Of a stretch of DNA of 64,000 nucleotides, positions 28,378-36,281 are shown one piece after another (positions within the stretch are counted from its first letter, which is position 1; each line of letters begins with the position of its first letter). This DNA comes from Lacipirellula parvula (GTDB lineage Bacteria; Planctomycetota; Planctomycetia; Pirellulales; Lacipirellulaceae), in contig NZ_AP021861.1 of the NCBI RefSeq assembly GCF_009177095.1, positions 2,338,501 to 2,402,500 on the forward strand, given 5' to 3'. The translations under genes were made by a program, and so were the position numbers. The notes under the pieces were generated by a model. That model saw only the letters and a list, made by a program, of their open reading frames with translations. It had not been told where the DNA came from and searched no databases.

Positions 28378-28882
28378 ACAAAAACCTCTTCTAGAATGGT
28401 GCCGGTGTTCGCCGCGGCGCGCGGGTCGCCAACATGGTCGACCACTGATTTAGTTAGCAATCGTTACAATCGAATCCGCCGGACCAGACCCGGACGGACT
28501 CATATAGGGGGCCTCTTCCGGCTGCCCCGTCGCGTGGGTTCAAAAAGTAGTACCTACCCTATGGCCATTGAGGATTGGCCTGTCTCACTTTGAGGCGCCT
28601 CATTGTGAGACGCCTGCCGTTTTGGCTGGTCGCAAAACGACCAATGTTCAAAATCGATACAATGGTCATAAATCGTGCAGCCAGAATGGCAGAGGCGACG
28701 AGCACTCGGACTCGTGCTCTGATCGCCAGGGGATGAATCACCAGAACTAAGGCGAGGGCACCCGGACCACCCGGACTGCCCTATTACATAGGGCAGGTCC
28801 GTCCGGGTGGTGCCGTGGTCTGCCCAGGCACAAGCCGGACTCAGAGTCCGGGAGGGCAGTCCGGGAGTCCGGGCGGTCACAC
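28378..28882. other. Iteron-rich noncoding region, candidate replication origin
   Basis: About 500 bp without a gene, directly past the end of the primase/helicase gene. At 28760-28880 it holds at least seven copies of a GTCCGGG/CCCGGAC heptamer in both orientations. A large hairpin spans 28766-28811 (arms ACCACCCGGAC and GTCCGGGTGGT plus TGCCCTA/TAGGGCA). Nested palindromes stand at 28583-28610 and a TGGTCG/CGACCA hairpin at 28627-28643. Repeats of this kind next to a replication gene suggest an origin or primase binding site. Confidence 0.5.
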
Positions 28883-30811
28883 TCATGCGACAACCCCCAG
28901 TCGCGTTGAGAGGCGATAGCCGCCGGGCTTTGGTTTGTGGCCGCCAACGCAGTAGTCGGCGTCTTCAAGTTCACCGTTGGCAAGCATTGCCGCCAGCACG
29001 CCGGCTAGACGAACGCTATTGAAAGTCGTCTTCTCTCGAATCGCCGTTTTGCTCAGGGGCTCGTTGCGGCCTGTATCCAGCACTGAACGCACAATGGAGA
29101 TATCCAGGGCCAATCGCTCTGCCTTGGCGTCTTGAGCCGCCTGAAGGGCGTTGGCGCGGGCTTGGTCGGCTTCAACCACGGTCACGGCCCATTGGCGGCC
29201 CCGCAGGTCGTCCCCTTCATCAACCGTGACAGCCCACTGCCCGAAGTGCCCGGCACTGCCGCCCGCCTCCATATGGAGTTCGTGGACGCCGTTGCGGAAC
29301 GCCGACCGGCGGCTTAGCAGCAGCCATTGACGCATCCAAGCGTCAAAACCGGACTGCGACAAATCCTCACGGGTCATCGGCTGGAATTGCTCGGCGCGGC
29401 TCGCCTTGCGGGCATGGTGAACCAATGCCATCGTGCAACCAGTCGCGGTGCCGATCTTGCCGAACGGCTCCAGAATCAACCCCATCGCGAATTGGTTGCT
29501 TGCCTTGTCGGCGTTGCCGCTGGTCAGCGTCGCCAGATAGGCGGGGTCGACGCACAAAAGCTTGATGCCTAACTCTTCAATCGCCTTCTGAATGGCATCT
29601 AGGTGGGCAGTAATCGACAGCTTCGGAAGGTCAAAACCGATGAAGAAATTGTCATCGGAAATCTCGGCTCCGCGAACGCTCGCCATAGTGGCTGCACGGC
29701 GCTGAAGCGATTTGCGGCCTGACTCGCCGGAAATGAACGCAACGGGGCAAGGGCCGGCAACCGGAAAGTGACCAAAGAAAGGCTGGCCGCTCGCCAGCGA
29801 AATCATCATGTCGAGCGCCGTGTTCGTCTTCAGGCCCTTGGTGCGGCCACCAATGACGAAATGTTCGGCTTCAGCGACCAGACCCGGAATCAGGTATTGC
29901 TGCGGCGTTTCGTCTTTCTGAAAATCACTCCATCGAATGAGGCCAAGCGAAAAAGGGCCACCATTGCTGGCGGTGGCGGACAAGACGCCGAACTCGCGCC
30001 CCCGCAACACCTTTTCGTTAGCGCTTTTCCATTTGTGTTCAAGCTCGGTTTGCGACCACGGCGGGTCGCACTTCTCTTCATTGAAGCGATGAATCAGGGC
30101 CCATGCTTCTTCGCCGCTGATTCCGTGACGGAGAATTTCGCAGTTCACGGCGAGCATTCGGTCATGGCCGCGGTCGCCGCTGACGGCATCGGGCATTTTC
30201 TCCAAACGCGCCCAACACGCTTCGGCGTCGGACGCAGGCTCAGCGGTTACGCTCGGTGAGCCGCCAAACGTCTTCGCCCAAAAGGCGTTGAGTTCAGTCG
30301 TCCGCTCGGCGACGGGCTTCAGTTCCAAGCCGGTAACGTTGCCAGTCGTGCAGAAGTAGCGACCGTGCGAATAGGCTTCGACCTTGCCGCCGGCGAAGTC
30401 AACTTTCTTGCCGGTGCCATCGCACGGCAATTCGCCTTTGGCGATCAAGTGAAGCCCAGTGCCGCTTGGCGAAACTTCAACGTAGGTCGCCAGTGAGTTG
30501 ACGATTTCCGTCGCCCACGGTTCGACGACGCCCGTTGCGGCGTTGCGGCACTTATCTAGATCAATACCGACATAAGAGTCATCGGGGCTGAACACGAACC
30601 CGATGCCGTCGAAGCCCGTGGCCTGAGTGGCGGCGTCGTACGTCGACCACGTTGCTTTGTTCGTGGTCGAGGCTTTGCGGCCGTTTGGTTGGTAGGGAAC
30701 CTTCGTCGGCTTGTCGCCGCCGCGCGATTCGAGTTTCCAGTTGACCCACTGCTTGCGGCTTTGCAGTTCAGCGGGGATCGTATCAGCCAGTGATGGTTTC
30801 ACAGCAATCAT
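28883..30811 (-). CDS. Primase-polymerase / RepA-like helicase
   Basis: This is a 642-residue protein. I chose the ATG at 30809-30811 because AAGGAAGAAAG precedes it and the upstream in-frame extension overlaps another gene and looks non-coding. The N-terminal part has primase-polymerase features: YVGIDLDKCRN (metal-binding DxD-like) and SPSGTGLHLIAKG (SxG-type and His motif). A P-loop ATPase follows with GGRTKGLKTNTALDMM (Walker A variant), CPVAFISGESG and a Walker B LLCVDPAYLA, like RepA/AAA_25 helicases. A winged-helix-like tail closes it. It probably starts replication of the excised element from the adjacent origin-like region. Confidence 0.8.
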   Translation of the reverse strand: MIAVKPSLADTIPAELQSRKQWVNWKLESRGGDKPTKVPYQPNGRKASTTNKATWSTYDAATQATGFDGIGFVFSPDDSYVGIDLDKCRNAATGVVEPWATEIVNSLATYVEVSPSGTGLHLIAKGELPCDGTGKKVDFAGGKVEAYSHGRYFCTTGNVTGLELKPVAERTTELNAFWAKTFGGSPSVTAEPASDAEACWARLEKMPDAVSGDRGHDRMLAVNCEILRHGISGEEAWALIHRFNEEKCDPPWSQTELEHKWKSANEKVLRGREFGVLSATASNGGPFSLGLIRWSDFQKDETPQQYLIPGLVAEAEHFVIGGRTKGLKTNTALDMMISLASGQPFFGHFPVAGPCPVAFISGESGRKSLQRRAATMASVRGAEISDDNFFIGFDLPKLSITAHLDAIQKAIEELGIKLLCVDPAYLATLTSGNADKASNQFAMGLILEPFGKIGTATGCTMALVHHARKASRAEQFQPMTREDLSQSGFDAWMRQWLLLSRRSAFRNGVHELHMEAGGSAGHFGQWAVTVDEGDDLRGRQWAVTVVEADQARANALQAAQDAKAERLALDISIVRSVLDTGRNEPLSKTAIREKTTFNSVRLAGVLAAMLANGELEDADYCVGGHKPKPGGYRLSTRLGVVA

Positions 30812-31208
30812 TTCTTTCTTCCTTTGTTGACTTTCCGGCCGAGCGGCCACATTCCTTGGCGAAAGGCGCGAGCCCCTTGCCGACCGCCATAAGTTCGAAC
30901 GCACGTTGCTGCGTGAAGACGCCGCGGACGATGCAGGTTTGGGCTTGGTCGCCGAGCGTTGAGCCTTCGAACGTGATGCAAAGCAACACAACGTCTTGGC
31001 CGTCGATGGTCGACTTGGCTAGGAATTGCGTTTCGCGGCATTCGTCTAAGGGTGCAGCGCTGCGGCGAATCGAATCGACGGCGATGCGTCGTCGGTCGCG
31101 AAACTTGTCGTCACCCGGGCATACGCCGAGCCGAGCTAAGTCGGCGTCTGCGGTGCGCGAGACGACAAGCTGCGTCGTTGCGGCGGTTAAGGTTGGTAGG
31201 GTGGTCAT
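30783..31208 (-). CDS. Element hypothetical protein upstream of primase
   Basis: This is a 141-residue protein beginning MTTLPTLTAATTQLVVSR. It reads as a mixed alpha/beta fold with a Cys in TCIVRGVFTQQRAFELM. Its end overlaps the start of the primase gene by 29 bp, so the two are translationally coupled. This coupling suggests a replication accessory role, but I recognise no family. Confidence 0.6.
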   Translation of the reverse strand: MTTLPTLTAATTQLVVSRTADADLARLGVCPGDDKFRDRRRIAVDSIRRSAAPLDECRETQFLAKSTIDGQDVVLLCITFEGSTLGDQAQTCIVRGVFTQQRAFELMAVGKGLAPFAKECGRSAGKSTKEERNDCCETITG

Positions 31209-31210
31209 TT

Positions 31211-31399
31211 CTATCTCATGTCTAAAAGTTCAACGTGGTCGGCGACTCGAATTGGCCAGTACATTTGGTATTGGGCACATTCAATCCAGTCGCTGCCGTC
31301 TTTCTCATCGCACTGAATTAGGAACGACTCATCCCATGCGTTGAAAATTTGCACTTCGTAGTCGTCGATAAGTTCAGCTTCGGTAACAATGAACAACAT
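31211..31399 (-). CDS. Small acidic element protein
   Basis: This is a 62-residue protein from the ATG at 31397-31399, preceded by a purine-rich GGGGAAAAA; a GTG 11 codons upstream is an alternative. The product is acidic and aromatic (MLFIVTEAELIDDYEVQIF, KDGSDWIECAQYQMYW). It lies 2 bp upstream of the 141-residue gene in the replication operon. Its function is unknown. Confidence 0.5.
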   Translation of the reverse strand: MLFIVTEAELIDDYEVQIFNAWDESFLIQCDEKDGSDWIECAQYQMYWPIRVADHVELLDMR

Positions 31400-31473
31400 C
31401 TGGTTTTTCCCCGCAGCAGCAGGGAAGGGCACTTGCTCACGGTTGTGTCTTTCTTGGGTAAGAGTTAAGTGGT

Positions 31474-31665
31474 TTAGGCTTTGGCAACGGCGGCAAGCTT
31501 TTCGAGTGATGCGTCTATGTCTTGCCGCCGGTGCATCACTTGGCGGCCAAGGCGAATGGGGCGAAACAATCCTTGCGACTCATAATTCACCAGCGACCGC
31601 TCAGAGATGTTGAGCAGCTTCGCCGTCTCGCGGCGAGACAGCAGAATCGGTTCGGTTGGCTTCAT
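31474..31665 (-). CDS. Excisionase-family HTH protein
   Basis: This is a 63-residue protein. ILLSRRETAKLLNISERSLVNYESQGLFRPIRLGRQVMHRRQDI is a full HTH_17 (MerR/excisionase/AlpA) domain. The start at 31663-31665 has GGGGGAAGG upstream and overlaps the stop of the preceding gene in ATGA. It is likely a DNA-binding regulator or excisionase. Similar proteins lie at 34085 and 34303. Confidence 0.8.
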   Translation of the reverse strand: MKPTEPILLSRRETAKLLNISERSLVNYESQGLFRPIRLGRQVMHRRQDIDASLEKLAAVAKA

Positions 31666-31880
31666 CCTTCCCCCTTTCGCAACGTGCCACGGCGACGAAG
31701 TTCGGCGACGATCATCGGGACGTAGCTTTCGGGCACCACGCGGCGACCGGCTTTGATCGGGCACAGGTCGTCCCGCAATGCCCGCTCGCTGAATAAGTTG
31801 GTGATTTGGCGGGGCCGGACCCGCACGCCAAATCGCTCGGTGAGTTGGTCGGCTACTTCGCCGACTGAGTAAACGCCCAT
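31662..31880 (-). CDS. Small DNA-binding-like protein
   Basis: This is a 72-residue protein: MGVYSVGEVADQLTERFG then RPRQITNLFSERALRDDLCPIKAGRRVVPESY. The pattern (SVGEVAD helix, a recognition-like helix and a basic wing) suggests a winged-helix or MerR-like fold. It is translationally coupled (ATGA) with the HTH_17 gene, so the two may be expressed together as a regulator pair. Confidence 0.6.
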   Translation of the reverse strand: MGVYSVGEVADQLTERFGVRVRPRQITNLFSERALRDDLCPIKAGRRVVPESYVPMIVAELRRRGTLRKGEG

Positions 31881-31962
31881 TCGTGACCTGCCTTTCTTGG
31901 TTGGGGATGGTGGTGACGGAAGGAGAGATATTTAGTACCGGCGTCACGAACTGAGCGCGCAT

Positions 31963-31999
31963 AAAAAAACGCAACCCCCGGTAGTTCCAGGGGTTGCGT
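31963..31999 (-). terminator. Terminator before the HTH pair
   Basis: A 10-bp stem (31969-31978 with 31990-31999; arm ACGCAACCCC) is followed on the minus strand by TTTTTTT. It ends transcription of the 347-residue gene (stop at 32032) before the HTH pair. Confidence 0.85.
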
Positions 32000-32031
32000 C
32001 GAGTATTTCGTCATGACGAAAAGAAACGGCG

Positions 32032-33075
32032 TCAGCGAGAGATTAGAAAACCACGGAGGCCTGTAACGCATTTAGGGGGTGTACCAGCATGCCGCCATTC
32101 GAGCCGGTCAGCGTCCCAAGTTTTCTTTGTCCCGTCGAATTCGGCGATAATGTCATCCCGAAATTCATCGTCCTCCAAGCGGTCACTAAATGACTCGATG
32201 TACTCGCTGACGGTTTCGTCAGACGCTCTTGGAATGCTTTCTTCCGCGGCCATTTCATCTGCAATCTCTTCGCCTATTTGTTTACCGCCAGCGATCTTAG
32301 TTCTCGTGTCGGGCAACGGTGCTCTGGACAAGCGTTCCGCGAGTTGGCGTTGCTGTTCAACGCTCAACTGCGGCTCACCTAGTTCATTCAAAGCGTTCGT
32401 CGGAATCGCAGGCAGTGAAGCTGGTTTGACCGTAGGTGGATGAATGGTCAGCCAAGCGTCAGTTTTGCTCGCATACCCTGTGGAAACCCTAAGTAGGCGC
32501 GCAAGTTCATCACGCCTTATCAGCGGCGAACGTCGCAGTATCTGCCGGGCGTCGTGTTCGAGAATCCTCTTTTCTCTGCGCGTGGGCTTATGGCCTCTCG
32601 GCCATCGTGACGTATCTCGTTGAGTGGATTTCCCAAATCGACGATTGCTAATTGCTGATGCCAGAATTTCAAGCTGGTCACCTAGTTCCCCTCGGAGCCT
32701 CAAAATCGGAGTGCGCGCATATCTGAATGCCGCATCAATCTCGCCTTTGACCAGGGCGCTTTCAGCATTAACGACCGCCGGACCGACAATGCAATCCGCG
32801 ATGCGAAAGTAGTCCCGAAGTTTGACCCTAAGCGCCTGAGATTCGGGAAGCTGTTCGCAAGTGATCATACCCGTGTCAATCGCAGAGTGCGCTCGCTTCA
32901 GGGTTGAAATCGCCGACTCTGCGTCCCACCGCGTTGCCGATTCGTGTCCTTTCTCAGCGAGCGAGTCAGTGAATAGAAGGTCGTCCAGGCCCCGCTGGTC
33001 ATCAATCGAAGAGATACAATCATGCAGGCGATCGAGGAGATTACGACGCGGCACAGCAGCAACGGTGGCCATCAT
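32032..33075 (-). CDS. Element hypothetical protein with HTH-like segment
   Basis: This is a 347-residue protein, predominantly helical. A central basic stretch (GHKPTRREKRILEHDARQILRR) precedes a possible helix-turn-helix (DELARLLRVSTGYASKTDAWL). The C-terminus is acidic (EEIADEMAAEESIPRASDETV). It is bounded downstream by a strong terminator. A regulatory role is possible but I do not recognise a family. Confidence 0.6.
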   Translation of the reverse strand: MMATVAAVPRRNLLDRLHDCISSIDDQRGLDDLLFTDSLAEKGHESATRWDAESAISTLKRAHSAIDTGMITCEQLPESQALRVKLRDYFRIADCIVGPAVVNAESALVKGEIDAAFRYARTPILRLRGELGDQLEILASAISNRRFGKSTQRDTSRWPRGHKPTRREKRILEHDARQILRRSPLIRRDELARLLRVSTGYASKTDAWLTIHPPTVKPASLPAIPTNALNELGEPQLSVEQQRQLAERLSRAPLPDTRTKIAGGKQIGEEIADEMAAEESIPRASDETVSEYIESFSDRLEDDEFRDDIIAEFDGTKKTWDADRLEWRHAGTPPKCVTGLRGFLISR

Positions 33076-33295
33076 TCAACACAGCAACGGGGTAGGGGAG
33101 GGGAGATACCATCAATCCCCATCGACTAGCCCCGTGGCAAAGTTCGCCAACTGGCGAAAGAATTCGGCCTGTGACGGTTTTTCCGACACAAGCCACCCAC
33201 TTGGCGCCAATATCCCGAATCGCTATTCTGGCGCCCCACGGACTACGGGGAAGGCGACATAAAGTCGATTTGCCGACTGTTCATCGACGTTGCGA

Positions 33296-33331
33296 GCCCC
33301 GCCCCATTCAGTTGGGTGCGGGGCATTTTCT
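33296..33331 (+). other. Hairpin repeat, copy 1
   Basis: Stem GCCCCGC/GCGGGGC (33296-33302, 33318-33324) followed by ATTTTCTT on the plus strand. A closely similar unit lies at 38417. Both stand a few bases past the stop of a minus-strand gene. The T-run orientation would suit a plus-strand terminator, although no plus-strand gene precedes it. Confidence 0.5.
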
Positions 33332-33336
33332 TGCGC

Positions 33337-34029
33337 TCATGCCCGGCGACGAAGCGATGCAAAGCCAATCATCGCAGATAAGGCGAGCAATGCGGCGGCC
33401 GGTTCAGGGACGACGGTGAGACGTAGCATCGAGTAGGTACCGGAAATCGTATCATCTGCGTTTCGCCGTGGATCTAATGACTCCATTGAGGCACCGAACA
33501 CAAACACGCTGCCGATCTTCGCATTGATGGCGGCCAGACCGTCCTGGTTCATTGTGAATGTTCGTATGACGTTCGTATCCGCTGCCGACGAAAAGTCGGA
33601 GTTGGTCGCATACTTCACACCCGTTCCTAGATCGTTGAAAGTCGCATCCGTCGGTATCGCTAACCGATCAAGTAGGACTGAAATCGGCGTCGTAACGTCA
33701 TACAAACTCACCGTCTCGAAAGGATCGGTGGACTTTACTTGGCCGTTTTCCAATAAAAGTTCGGCAGACACCACGCTTCCGTGGACGCCGCTTAAGTCGA
33801 AGATAAAATAGGTGCGAATGTTATACGGACCGTTTCGAGTGGGGCGCTGTCCGAGACTGAAGACGCTGAAGTATGGGCTACCAAAGAAATGTAGACTGTC
33901 ATTCCACCCGCTCTTGTGAGGGGAAATGCGGGGGTCGCCAGTAGTCAGTTCAATGATCGCAGCGCCAGCCTGCGTTGGGCTGAGACCGACAATCGCGATC
34001 GTCGCGGCGATTAGTAAGGTTTTGACCAA
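33337..34029 (-). CDS. PEP-CTERM surface protein, copy inside the element
   Basis: This is a 230-residue protein. I chose the TTG at 34027-34029 because AGGAG lies 6 nt upstream and it opens a signal peptide (VKTLLIAATIAIVGLSPTQAGA). The mature part is beta-rich (FIFDLSGVHGSVVSAELLL). The C-terminus is a PEP-CTERM signal: VVPEPAAALLALSAMIGF then RRR. Such proteins are exported and processed by an exosortase, usually to the cell surface or biofilm matrix. A close paralog stands at 35273, in opposite orientation, beyond the right att site. No exosortase gene is in the window. Confidence 0.85.
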   Translation of the reverse strand: MVKTLLIAATIAIVGLSPTQAGAAIIELTTGDPRISPHKSGWNDSLHFFGSPYFSVFSLGQRPTRNGPYNIRTYFIFDLSGVHGSVVSAELLLENGQVKSTDPFETVSLYDVTTPISVLLDRLAIPTDATFNDLGTGVKYATNSDFSSAADTNVIRTFTMNQDGLAAINAKIGSVFVFGASMESLDPRRNADDTISGTYSMLRLTVVPEPAAALLALSAMIGFASLRRRA

Positions 34030-34059
34030 GCGATTCTCCTGTTCCGCGGTGCAGATGAT

Positions 34060-34088
34060 AGGATATTGCACCCGGCGGGGCTGGTCAA
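34060..34088 (-). promoter_or_regulatory. Promoter of the inner PEP-CTERM gene
   Basis: On the minus strand TTGACC (34088-34083), a 17-bp spacer and TATCCT (34065-34060) form a sigma-70-type promoter about 30 bp before the TTG start. The same promoter is conserved upstream of the outer paralog. Confidence 0.7.
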
Positions 34089-34306
34089 TTTTCGCCGCCA
34101 CGCCCACGGGCCTCATCGGCCAGCCGGTCGACCGTGGTAACAATGTCCGCACGGCGATAACGGACCATCCACCCCCCGACTTTGAGCGGCAACGTGACTC
34201 CCGCGGCGTCCAGGCGGCTCATCTGGGGGATACTGACGCCAAGCAGGCGGGCAGCCTCAGGGCGAGAGATTAGCAACGGCAGTTCGGGCTCTGGTTTGCG
34301 TTTCAT
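34085..34306 (-). CDS. Excisionase-family HTH protein
   Basis: This is a 73-residue protein: LLISRPEAARLLGVSIPQMSRLDAAGVTLPLKVGGWMVRYRRADI, an HTH_17 domain. It starts within an ATGA overlap with the upstream HTH gene at 34303. Its stop overlaps the -35 box of the PEP-CTERM promoter. Two such proteins in series near attR suggest recombination directionality or early gene control. Confidence 0.78.
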   Translation of the reverse strand: MKRKPEPELPLLISRPEAARLLGVSIPQMSRLDAAGVTLPLKVGGWMVRYRRADIVTTVDRLADEARGRGGEN

Positions 34307-34506
34307 TGCTGGCCGCCTTCCGCCAGCTTGGCGATAGTCGCCTCAACGTCGCAGCGTCGGTAGCGGACGGCGGTGCCGAGTCGGACGGGTTTGAACAACC
34401 CGTCACGCTCAAGGTTTTGCAAGTGCCTCTCAGTGACCGCTAGAAGCCGCGCAGCTTCGCGGCGAGTGATCAGGAGCGTTGGGTCGGGTTCTTTGTCGCG
34501 TCGCAT
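34303..34506 (-). CDS. Excisionase-family HTH protein
   Basis: This is a 67-residue protein: LLITRREAARLLAVTERHLQNLERDGLFKPVRLGTAVRYRRCDV is a complete HTH_17 (MerR/AlpA-like) domain. It is the first leftward gene after attR and is translationally coupled to its neighbour by ATGA. It is most similar to the protein at 31474. Confidence 0.8.
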   Translation of the reverse strand: MRRDKEPDPTLLITRREAARLLAVTERHLQNLERDGLFKPVRLGTAVRYRRCDVEATIAKLAEGGQQ

Positions 34507-34651
34507 CAGGGGCCCTCTTGCAAGGCGTAGAACGGAAGCGAACCACGCTTCAGCGAGCGTCGAATTCGCCCGTTTTCGGGGGTGGCGCGCCGGAATGGGC
34601 GCCCCAACGGTTCAAAGTGCAAGAAATCCCCGGGAAAAGGCGGTCTCGCGG

Positions 34652-34707
34652 TCCCTCCCCGACCGCATCGCTGAGTTAGAAAGAGCCTGCAAACGCAGGC
34701 TCTTTCT
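34652..34707 (+). repeat. attR of the tRNA-Ser element
   Basis: Direct repeat of 17448-17503 (55/56 identical). It ends the 17.2-kb element and contains only the 3' part of the tRNA plus its terminator, so no second complete tRNA is made. Confidence 0.92.
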
Positions 34708-34924
34708 CGTTTTGGCGGGAATTCAAGCGAATGACAGCTTTGCGGCGCCTCGATTGGTCACTCGCGGCGTGAATTGGCAGAGCTGTATTCGGCGCCCGCC
34801 TTCGGGGCGTTTTCGCGTTCAGTCCAAGTGACGTCTTTTAGGGGGCTTGGGACCGGCTCCCGCGCTCCCTTCTTACCGTCGTCTATGCCGCCGCCCTTTG
34901 GTCGCTTCGCGGTCAATGGTCAGC
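34708..34924. other. Decayed integrase-end sequence of a second element
   Basis: The roughly 90 bp after attR align by eye with the stretch after attL (17504-17600): GGGAATTCAA matches GGGATTTCAA, and GGCGTGAATTGGCAG matches GCATGAGTTTGCAG. A minus-strand frame reads PLKDVTWTER near where the integrase would end VKDVA. This indicates the left end of another, related element whose integrase is mostly gone. Confidence 0.55.
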
Positions 34925-35145
34925 AATCACGGTGAGGCGATTGCGGCGTCGGGTTGCGATGGAGTCGTCGGCCATGCTCGGCGCGTTTGGCAGCGAAGGC
35001 TCGCCGCACAGGCGTTCGAAGTCGTCGAGCGCCATCGCCTTCATTCGTGCGGCTAACGTTGGCGGGGAGTGGCGTCGCTCGAATTGCCGGCGAGCTTCAC
35101 GCCACTGGGCTGCGGCGCGAAGCCGCGGAGCTTGCAGATTTTCAT
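34925..35145 (-). pseudogene. Frameshifted copy of the element 98-aa gene
   Basis: It begins MKICKLRGFAPQ (compare MEICKLRGFTPQ at 19833). One base is missing after the Gln codon, so the frame breaks. The rest (REARRQFERRHSPPTL, then MALDDFERLCGEPSLP) continues in another frame. Upstream flanks also match (TTCCGACTCGCTGGTGTGAT). It is a remnant of a second element next to the first. Confidence 0.75.
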
Positions 35146-35213
35146 TTCCGACTCGCTGGTGTGATTATTGGGCCGCGAGAACGGGCGTCCGATGGGCAAG
35201 GTGGGGGCGAAAA

Positions 35214-35242
35214 TTGACCACTCCCGCCGGGTGCAATATCCT
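35214..35242 (+). promoter_or_regulatory. Promoter of the outer PEP-CTERM gene
   Basis: TTGACC (35214-35219), 17-bp spacer, TATCCT (35237-35242). The hexamers and most of the spacer are identical with those of the paralog at 34060-34088, which implies a shared ancestry of gene plus promoter. Confidence 0.7.
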
Positions 35243-35272
35243 GTTATCTGCACAGCAGAACAGGAGAATCGG

Positions 35273-35974
35273 TTGGTCAAAACCCTACTAGTCGCCGCGA
35301 CGATCGCAATTCTTAGCCTCAGCCAATCGCAGGCGGAGGCGGCGATCATTGAATTGACCACTGGCGACCCCCGCATTTCACCGCACGTTAGCGGATGGAA
35401 AAGCACCACAGGACGCTCGTGGAGCCCATTCGCAAGTGTCTTCAGTTTTGGACAGCACCCAACACGATCCGATCCGTACTATGACCGCAGCTACTTCATC
35501 TTCGACTTAAGCGGTGTCCACGGGAGCATAGTGTCGGCCGAACTGCTAATGGAAAACGGCCTAGTAACATCCACAGATCCTTTCGAGACGGTGAGTTTGT
35601 ACGACGTTTCGACTCCGATTTCAGTCTTGCTTAATCAGACAGCGATATCGACGGAGGCGACGTTCAACGATCTGGGAACGGGCGTGAAGTATGCGACTAA
35701 CGCTAGCTTCTCGTCAGCGAAGACAGATGCGAACGTCATACGAACCTTCACGCTGAACCAGGACGCTTTGGCCGCAATCAATGCAAAGATCGGTAGCGTG
35801 TTCGCAATGGGCGGCTCGATGGAGTCGATGGACCCGCGGCGGGGTGTCGCTGAGACCATCGCCGGCAGTTACTCCAAGCTACGTCTGACCGTCGTCCCTG
35901 AACCAGCAGCTGCAATGCTCGCCATTCCCGCGACGCTCGGCTTTGCATCGCTTCGCCGCAGAGTAGTCGCCTAA
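35273..35974 (+). CDS. PEP-CTERM surface protein, copy outside the element
   Basis: This is a 233-residue protein from the TTG at 35273 (AGGAG 6 nt upstream); upstream in-frame codons overlap the promoter and are rejected. Signal peptide VKTLLVAATIAILSLSQSQA, beta-rich body, and a C-terminal VVPEPAAAMLAIPATLGF with RRR. It is roughly 70 percent identical by eye to the copy at 33337 along its length. It is exported and anchored or released by exosortase processing according to the family. Confidence 0.85.
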   Translation: MVKTLLVAATIAILSLSQSQAEAAIIELTTGDPRISPHVSGWKSTTGRSWSPFASVFSFGQHPTRSDPYYDRSYFIFDLSGVHGSIVSAELLMENGLVTSTDPFETVSLYDVSTPISVLLNQTAISTEATFNDLGTGVKYATNASFSSAKTDANVIRTFTLNQDALAAINAKIGSVFAMGGSMESMDPRRGVAETIAGSYSKLRLTVVPEPAAAMLAIPATLGFASLRRRVVA

Positions 35975-36056
35975 TCGGTTATCTATCCGCTCCCTTCGCC
36001 CGATATAATCATCGTCTGCCTTAAACGCCCGCTAGGGACGTAAGCCACGGCGTACG

Positions 36057-36251
36057 ATGTCACGAATCGAACTCAGCGACGACGAATTCGCCATGCTGAA
36101 TTGGCTGCGCGAGTTCAATAGCTTCGCGACCGTCGAAGACGAGGCGGTTCGGAGCCTCTTAACCAAATCCCTGCTGGTTCTCGAAAACTCAGCGGCCGTC
36201 ATTTCGCAGGCCGGCGTTGAGTGGCTGGATAGCCACCCGTTCTTTTGGTAG
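36057..36251 (+). CDS. Small hypothetical protein
   Basis: This is a 64-residue protein starting MSRIELSDDEFAMLNWLREF. It is acidic with two helices and ends GVEWLDSHPFFW. The ATG follows ACGATG without a clear ribosome-binding site. It may be a small winged-helix protein, but this is weak. Confidence 0.5.
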   Translation: MSRIELSDDEFAMLNWLREFNSFATVEDEAVRSLLTKSLLVLENSAAVISQAGVEWLDSHPFFW

Positions 36252-36281
36252 CCGCGCGCAAACGATGCCGACGACGGTCTG

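Noticed and set aside
28567-28750. Small plus-strand frame in the candidate origin region
   Set aside because: It runs through palindromes and iteron-like repeats and lacks any protein-like pattern.
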